Source: Isoetes taiwanensis (lineage: Eukaryota > Streptophyta > Lycopodiopsida > Isoetales > Isoetaceae). From it: 64,000 nucleotides of DNA. The notes under the pieces were generated by a model, which was not told the origin of the DNA, searched no databases, and was given only the letters and a program-made list of their open reading frames with translations. Positions 56,345-64,000 of the stretch are shown here, one piece after another (within the stretch, counting starts at the first letter, position 1; each line of letters opens with the position of its first letter). Where the stretch lies: NCBI GenBank assembly GCA_021234155.1, contig JAJEKV010000066.1:4237333-4301332 (forward strand), given 5' to 3'. The position numbers and the translations under genes are program-made.

Positions 56345-59300
56345 CAAAATTCAACTACCGGATATATAGGGGAACGAGTTTATGGAGGGTGTTCATTAGC
56401 ATACGCCCCGGGCTTCTGCCGGGACAAAGGGCTGCCTCGATTCGTTTTTCCTTCCGTCTCGACGGGGGACTTCTCGGCTGCCCCCAAATTAATGAGGTGG
56501 CCATTCAAAGTCAGCCTTGTTTGACTTTGGGAAGGGTTCACGTTGTGGAGGCCCTCTCCTTCAGCTCCCGGACGCTGCCTTGACCGCTCTAACCCCCAAC
56601 GCTTGTCCGGACCTTAAATCCCCGAAATTTTGAAAATTTTCACCCCAGAGGCCAATTGATGACCATGGAAAAATCAGCTGACCAAAACCATAATTTAATT
56701 CCATGCCATGCATTAACTACGAATTTATAAACTCATAAAATGCAATAAAATGCATAACTAAAAGAAAGTGTGCATCCATCAAAAGGCGTAGTCTTTGAAC
56801 TAGGATGGGGCAACCCGGATCTTGGCGGGACACATTAAAAATTTTTTTAATTTGGAAACTATGAAGCAATCTTTTCCCCTCCCCAGGACAATTGTTTAGC
56901 CAACAAAACCCCCTCATTACAAGTTAGTTATGCCATGTCAAATAGCTTTAGGTGCAGAAACCAACCAAACAAAACCCTTCTAGAATCGGGCAAGCCTACG
57001 ATGGTTTACGCCCAATGCAATTCTTAGACCAAGTATAACGCCCAATTCCGCCAAGGTCAACCCCAAGTACAACGACATCCCACAAAGGGGATTCCTTTGA
57101 CCTTAGCTAACAAGTTTGACCTAGACCTTTTTGGGCTCCGGGGGCCGGCCGGAGGAATGGTCGCCTAGGGGATGGAGATGGATTTGGGAATCCAGGAAAA
57201 GCTCCCCCGGGATTTAGGATCCCGCCTAATCACGGCCTCCCTTAATTGACTTTATGAATGTGCTTTCGGTTGCCCTCAGCGGGCTGCCACTTCTAATCTA
57301 ACCCTTTGACCTAGGAGAAAATTTGAAAGAAAAATTTTTTGGGAAACCGGAGTAATTTGGCCTCTTTGGGTGAGATTTATTGTTTGTCAGCAGCCTTCTA
57401 CTTGCCAAATCCCAGTGGCATTTTAGACCAATGCATTAATTAAAAATATGAAAACCCTTCTAGAACCTCGCAACCCACCGGGGTTATCGCTTTGGAGGCC
57501 CTCTCCCTGTCGATTCGGGGACCTGCGCCGCGGACTTGACGCGGGAGTGGGGTGTTGGACGCCAGAGTACGGACCCTAAAATCCCCGGCTGCCGCTTGCC
57601 GAATTTCCTCTCCCCAAGGCCCCGGGGATTGACTCCGCCGACGCCCCTCTCCTAATCACGTTTGACTTTCCAATGGACTCCGAACGCCGACGGCGTTGCC
57701 ACAGGGACCAAGTTAGTGGCAAATGAGACCACCCGACCTCCAAGAAGCCAAAAGTAGCTCACTTCCATCACACTCGTAGTCAATTGGCCTAGGATGTGGA
57801 TGCGGGATCTTGTCGTGGAGGGCGTGAGTTTTTTTCTTTTGCAAAACCGACCTTGTAACTTGCTCCCTAGGGTAATTTAAGCCATTCGGGACGATTTGGC
57901 TTGGTCGTTTTCAATTCCGAGCCTCCCGCGCCCGACGATAAGACACTGCGGTTTCTACAAGGTCGACCTCGGGCCAGCGGGTTTCACAAGTTCTCAGGGG
58001 CCGATCTGGAATCTTTTGGGCCTTCCCAAGAGGGGCCCCCACAGCGGAGGATCCAACGGCCGGATAGGGGAACCGGGCTCGGGAGGTGGTCATTAACGTC
58101 TGACCAGGAGGCGCCGCCCGAGGAAGGGCTGCCTGGGGAACTTTTGGATCCCCGCCTCTTGGGGTCCCGGACTCTCCCCCCTCTTGTGAGGATCCCCGCA
58201 AGGTCCTGGCCTCGTTTGACTTGGGAAGGGGTGCCAGCTCGGTTGCCCCGCAACGGGCTGCCCCCTCGGTTATCTAATCTTAACCCTTTGACCTAGACCT
58301 TCTCCAGAAATTTTAGAAAATTGGGCTGTGTCTTTGGAAATGGATTAGGATTCAGGCGGCAAAAATAAAATTTATTTTAAAATGCAATGCATTAATTTAT
58401 GAATGTCTTGCCAGATGAAAATGTAAAAAGCGCCCCAGACTTCTACTTGCCACATCGGGAGAGGGCGAGGCCAAACTCCGTTCGTCCCGGTTCCCCCTTG
58501 CTCCGTATTCTGGCCAGCGGCTTCTCGGCCAGGTCCCAAGTGCAACAGATTAAGTCGGCCCCCAAAACGCAAACCCTTCTAGAACCTGGCAACCCACGGG
58601 GTTTCGTTTTGGAGGCCCTCTCGCTGTCGGTCGGGCAGACCTTGGGGTGACTTGACGTGGAGTGGGGGTGTTGGCCTTTGGCCCAGCCCGACCCTAAAAT
58701 CCCCCGGGCGCTTGCCGAATTTCCCTCTCCCAAGGCCACAGGGGCCGGGCCAGGCGACCTCCCTCTCGGAATCCACGATTTGACTCGCCAATGGACTCGA
58801 GCGTCGGCGTTGCCACAGGGGACCAAGTTCCGTCCCGAAGACCACCCGACCTCTCAAGAAGCCAAAGTAGCTCACTTCCATCACACTCGTAGTCAATTGG
58901 CCTAGGATGTGGATGCGGGATATCTTGTCGTGGAGGCGTGAGTGTTTCTTTCTTTTGCAAAACCGACCTTGTAACTTGCTCCCTAGGGTAATTTCGCCAT
59001 TCGGACGATTTGGCGTCGTCGATTTACCATTCGGAGCCTCCCCGGTGCGGCGACAAGACACCCGGTTTCACAAGGCCCGGACCTCGGGGCCTTGCGTGGT
59101 TTGACAAGTTCTCCGGACCCGATCTGGAATCTTTTGGGCCTTCCGAAGAGGGGCCCCCGAACGGAGGGGATCAGCGATTGGGATGGATAGGGGAACCGGC
59201 TCCGGGAGGGTGGTCATTAGCGTCACGGCCCAGGAGGCAGCTGCCGGAAGAGCGCCTCGGGGAACTTTTGGATCCCGCCTCCTCTTGGGGTCGGACTCTC

Positions 59301-62300
59301 CCCCTCTTGTGAGGGATCCCCCCAAAGTCTTTGGCCTCGTTTGACTTGGGGAAGGGTGCGGCTTCGGTTGCCGCCACGCGGGCTGCCCGACCGTTCTAAT
59401 GCTAACCCTTTGACCTAGACCTTCTCAGAAAATTTCGAAAAATTGGGCTGTGTGCTGGAAATGGATTAGGATTCCGGTGGCAAAAATCAGAATTTATTTT
59501 CCTACAATGCATTAATTGCGGGAATTTATGAATGTCTTGCCCTTTACCAAAAGCCCCCGACTTCTACTTGCCACATCGGGGAGGAGGACAGGCCCAAACT
59601 CCGCTCCGTCGGTTCCCCTTGCTCTCGGTATTCGGCTGCGGCTTCTCGGCCGGGTCCCAAGTGCAACGGACCAAGTCTCGGCCCCCAAAGCGCCAAACCC
59701 TTCTAGAACACGGCAACCCACCGGGTTTTCGTTTTGGAGGCCCTCTCCTTGTCGGTTGGGGGGACCTTGCGTGACTTGGCGTGGAGTGGGGGTGTTGGCC
59801 TTGAGCACGGACCCTAAAATCCCAGGAAGCTGCTTGCCCCGGGCCTCTCTCCCCAAGGCCGAGGGGCCGGACGGGCGACCTCCCCTCTCGGAATCCTTGA
59901 TTTGGCTCACGCCAATGGACTCGAGCGTCGGCGTTGCCACAGGGACCAAGTTAAAGTGGCCAGAAGACCACCCGACCTCCAAAGCGCCAAAGTAGCTCAC
60001 TTCCATCACACTTTCGTGAGTCAATTGGCCTAGGATGTGGATGCGGGGATCTTGTCGTGGAGGCGTGAGTGTTTCTTTCTTTTGCAAAACCGACCTTGTA
60101 ACTTGCTCCCTAGGGTAATTTACCGCCATTCGGACGATTTGGCGGGGTCGATTTGCCATTCGGACCTCCCGGTGCGGCGACAAGAACTGCTGCCCGGTTT
60201 CTACAAGGCCCGGAGCCTCGGGGCCTCGCCCAGCGGTTTGACAAGTTCTCGGACCGTCTGGGAATCTTTTGGGCCTTCTCGAGGGGCCCTGAGCGGAGGA
60301 TCCAGCGGTGGGATAGGGGAACCCGGGCTCAGGGAGGGTGGTCATTAAGCGTCACGGCCCCAGGGGGCTGCCCCGGGGAAGGGGCTGCCTCGGGGAACTT
60401 TTGGATCCCGCCTCTTGGGGTCAGGACTCTCCCCTCTTGTGAGGGATCCCTGCAAGGTCACGCCCTCGTTTGACTTGGGGAAGGGTGCCAGCTTCGGTTG
60501 CCCTACAGCGGGCTGCCCGGCCGGATTCTAATGCTAACCCTTTGACCTAGACCTTCTCAGAAAATTTGAAAAGTGGGCTATTGTCTTTGGAAATGGATTA
60601 GGATTCAGTGGCAAAAAAATCAAAATTTATTTTCCTACAATGCATTAATTGCGGGTTATGAATGTCTTGCCCTTTACAAAAGCCCCCGACTTCTACTTGC
60701 CTTGCCACATCGGAGGAGGACAGGCCCAAACTCCGCTCCGTCGGTTCCCCTTGCTCCGTATTCTCATTTGCGGCTTCTGGCCGGGTCCCAAGTGCAGCAG
60801 ACCAAGTCTCGGCCCCAAAATGCAAACCCTTCTAGAACACGGCAACCCACGGGGTTTTGCGTTTTGGAGGCCCTCTCCTGTCGGTCCGTAGGGGACCTTG
60901 CTTGGCGTGACTTGGCGTGGAGTGGGGGTGTTGGCCTTGAGCCCGGGGACCCTAAAATCCCCGGGAAGGCTGCTTGCCCAATTTCCTCTCCCCAAGGCCA
61001 CGGGGCCGGACGGGCGACCTCCCTCTCCGGGAATGCGATTTGACTCTGCCAATGGACTCGAAGCGTCGGCGTTGCCACAGGGACCAAGTTAAGTGGCGAA
61101 GACCACCCGACCTCAAGAAGCCAAAGTAGCTCACTTCCATCACACTCGTAGTCAATTGGCCTAGGATGTGGATGTGGGATCTTGTCGTGGAGGCGTGAGT
61201 GTTTCTTTCTTTTGCAAAACCGACCTTGTAACTTGCTCCCTAGGGTAATTTAGCCATTCAGGACGATTTGGCGGGGTCGTTGCCATTAGAACCTCCGGTG
61301 CCCGAGCGACAAGACAATTGCCAATTCTACAAAGGCGACCTCGGGGCCCCGGTTTGACAAGTTCTCGGGACCGTCTGGAATCTTTTGGGCCTTCAGAAGA
61401 GGGGGCCTGACGGAGGATCAGCGGTCCGGATAGAGGCAGGGCTCGGGAGGTGGTCATTAGCGTCTTTGCCCCGGGGCTTCATTCCGGAAAGGGCTGCCTC
61501 GGGGAACTTTTTGGATCCGCCTCTTGGGGTCAGGACTCTCCCTCTTGTGAGGGATCCTGCAAGGTCTTAGCCTCGTTTGACTTGGGGAAGGTGCCCGGCT
61601 CGGTTGCCACCTTGGGCTGCCCGGCCCAGTTCTAATGCTAACCCTTTGACCTAGACCTTCTCAGAAAATTTTTCGAATTGGGCTGTGTGTGCTGGAAATG
61701 GATTAGGATTCCAGTGGCAAAAATCAGAATTTATTTTTCCTACAATGCATTAATTGCCCGATTTATGAATGTCTTGCCAGCTTTGCAAAAGCCCCCGACT
61801 TCTACTTGCCACATCGGGAGGAGGGCGACCCCAAACTCCATCCGTCGGTTCCCCTTGCTCCGTATTCCGGCTGCGGCTTCTTGGCCAGGTCCCAAAGTGC
61901 AGGAGACCAAGTCTCGGCCCCAAAAGCGCCAAACCCTTCTAGAACACGGCAACCCACGGGGTTTTACGTTTTGGAGAGGCCCTCTCCTTGTCCGGTTGGT
62001 AGGGACCTTGCAGAGTGACTTGGCGTGGAGTGGGGGTGTTGGCCTTGAGCACGGACCCTAAAATCCCCCGAAGGCTGCTTGCCCAATTTCCTCTCCCCAA
62101 GGCCACGAGGGGCCGGACGAGGCGACCTCCCCTCTCGGAATCGCGATTTGACTGCCAATGGACTCGAGCGTCGGCGTTGCCCTGCTGGGACCAAGTTACG
62201 TGGCCAGAAGACCACCCGACCTCCAAAACCAAAAGCTCACTTCCATCACACTTTCGTGGTCAATTGGCCTAGGATGTGGATGCGGGAATCTTGTCGTGGA

Positions 62301-64000
62301 GGATTTCTTGTTTCTTTCTTTTGCAAAACCAACCTTGTAACTTGCTCCCTAGGGGTAATTTAAGCCATTCAGGGACCCTATTTGGCGAGGTCGATTTGCC
62401 ATTCGAAGCCTCCCGGTGCCCGAGCGACAAGACAATGCCATCCATCTACAAATAGCCTCCCGGGGCCCAGCGGTTTGACAAGTTCTCTCGGACCGTCTGC
62501 CTTGAATCTTTGGGCCTTCAAAGATCATCCCTGACAGAGGATCAACCCCCGGATAGGGGAACGAGGCTCGGGGAGGTGGTCATTTAGCGTCATTCCCGAG
62601 TAGTTAGGGAAGCTGCCTGCCTGGGAACTTTTTGGATCCGCCTCTTGGGGTCCGGACTCTCCCCTCTTGTGAGGATCCACCAAGGTCTGGCCTCGTTTGA
62701 CTTGGGGAAGGGTGCCAGCTGGGTTGCCACAAACGGGCTGCCCGACCCGTTCCTATCTAACCCTTTGACCTAGACCTTCTCCGAAAATTTTGAAAGTGGG
62801 TTGTGTCTTTGGAAATGGATTAGGATTCCAGGGCGGCAAAAATCGAGAATTTATTTTAAATACAATGCATTAATGCGAATTTATGAATGTCTTGCCACTT
62901 TGCAAAGCCCCAGAGCTTCTACTTGCCACATCGGAGGAGGGCAGGCCCAAACTCCGCTCCGTCAATTCCCCTTGCTCCGTATTCACCATTGCGGCTTCTC
63001 GGCCGGCAGTCCCAAGTGCAGCGGACCAAGTCACCGGCCCCAAAGCGCAAAACCCTTCTAGAACACGGCAGCCCACGGGGTTTCGTTTTGGAGGCCCTCT
63101 CCTTGTCTGGTCCAGGCGGGACCTTGCGCGGTGACTTGGCGTGGAGTGGGGGTGTTGGCCTTGAGACCCCTAAAATCCCGGGAAGCTGCTTGCCCCGAAT
63201 TTCCTCTCCCAAGGCCACGGGGGCCGGGCGGCGACCTCCCCTCTCGGAATGCGATTTGACTCGCCAATGGACTCGAGCGTCGGCGTTGCCACGGGGACCA
63301 AGTTCCGTGGCGAAGACCACCCGACCTCAAGAAGCGCCAAGTAGCTCACTTCCATCACACTTTCGTAGTCAATTGGCCCTGGATGTGGATCACGGGGATC
63401 TTGTCGTGGAGGCGTGAGTGTTTCTTTCTTTTGCAAAACCGACCTTGTAACTTGCTCCTAAGGTAATTTAAGCCGATAGGGCCGATTTAGCGGGAGTCGA
63501 TTGCCATTAGGACCTCCCGATGCCCCGAGCGACAAGACTGCCCGGTTTCTACAAAGGGGCCGACCTGGGGGGCCCACAGCGGTTTACAAGTTCTCGGACC
63601 CGATCTGGGAATCTTTTGGGCCTTCTCGAAGGGGCCTGAGCGGAGGATCCAGCGGTGGGATAGGGGCAAGACTCGGAGGAGTGGTCATTAGCGTCGCGGC
63701 CCGGGGCTGCCGGGAAGGAAGGCTTTGCCTCGGGGAACTTTGGATCCCGCCTCTTGGGGTCAGGACTCTCCCCCTCTTGTGAGGATCCCTGCAAAGGTCA
63801 CGGCCTACGTTTGACTTGGGGAAGGGTTGCCGGCTTCGGTTGCCTGCAGCGGGCTGCCCACGACACGTTCTAATGCTAACCCTTTATTTCAGGCCTTCTC
63901 GAGAAAATTTGAAAGGGTAAGAACGTGTCTTTGGAAATGGATTAGGATTCAGTGGCAAAAATCAGAATTTATTTTTAGTACAATGCATTAATTACTTGGT
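56345..64000. repeat. Satellite-like array of ~1.1-kb GC-rich monomers
   Basis: The landmark CAATTGGCCTAGGATGTGG recurs at 57781, 58894, 60022, 61153, 62261 and 63370 (one base differs in the last copy), giving spacings of 1113, 1128, 1131, 1108 and 1109 bp. Other landmarks repeat in the same order: TTTGCAAAACCGACCTTGTA, TCTGGAATCTTTTGGGCCTT, AACCCTTTGACCTAGACCTT, ACAATGCATTAATT and AACCCTTCTAGAACACGGCA. Two degenerate, rearranged copies precede the regular array (about 56345-57700). Base composition is far richer in G+C than the rest of the window. Copies differ mainly by insertions or deletions of one to five bases, which breaks all frames, so the numerous ORFs here are not genes. The array continues past the window end. 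Confidence 0.95.

Noticed and set aside
57901-63800. Many overlapping ORFs of 80-280 codons on both strands
   Set aside because: They lie in the 1.1-kb repeat array, shift frame from copy to copy, and have no conserved reading frame.

Overview
The window is nuclear DNA of a land plant, about 60% A+T outside the right-hand 7 kb. The reasons are: a double B-box zinc-finger gene with canonical GT-AG introns, a Ty1/Copia element primed by the plant initiator tRNA-Met, Helitron ends with the hairpin-CTAG-T signature common in plants, and fragments of plant L1-type LINEs. Only one ordinary cellular gene can be supported (B-box gene, minus strand, 44416-44991). Nearly everything else recognisable is transposable-element sequence in different states of decay. 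I cannot name the species; microintrons of 55-76 bp recur.

Left part (1-13.2 kb): AT-rich sequence with two Helitron 3' ends of one family (3050-3079 and 6805-6834). Next is a nested pair of Copia elements. A Copia element lacking gag (7064-11770, minus strand, identical-length 671-bp LTRs, 5-bp target duplication) sits inside the decayed gag gene of an older Copia element, whose halves remain on both sides. A ~470-bp MITE with ~85-bp inverted repeats follows (12670-13137).

14.0-22.3 kb: the most interesting structure, a DNA transposon of about 8.3 kb. It has matching inverted termini, different subterminal repeat arrays at its two ends, an intron-containing accessory gene on the plus strand, and a convergent intron-containing gene on the minus strand. 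The minus-strand product looks like an RNase-H-fold (DDE-type) transposase of a superfamily I cannot name. A 112-bp GC-rich MITE has inserted at a TA in its right end. A shorter element at about 29.4-31.0 kb carries the same terminal motif and looks like a non-autonomous relative.

22.3-39 kb: a minisatellite (23.37-23.85 kb), a fused pair of fossil Ty3/Gypsy and L1-type LINE pieces (25.2-26.5 kb), a LINE remnant made only of ORF1 plus a GAATA tail (27.5-28.3 kb), a perfect 35-nt palindrome (32.03 kb), and long stretches with nothing recognisable.

39.3-48.6 kb: a nearly full-length but mutated LINE whose reverse transcriptase and microsatellite tail do not look like plant L1 (39.3-43.27 kb), the B-box gene, a local segmental duplication (45.19-46.16 kb), and a 5'-truncated L1-type LINE (48.0-48.64 kb).

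48.7-56.3 kb: a CACTA-like terminus, CpG-rich and AT-rich tandem repeats, a telo-box hairpin, a four-copy 100-120-bp repeat and an ~800-bp purine tract. 56.3-64 kb: an array of 1.1-kb GC-rich monomers that runs off the window end. The elements do not form a pathway; their order of insertion is the main story that can be read here.
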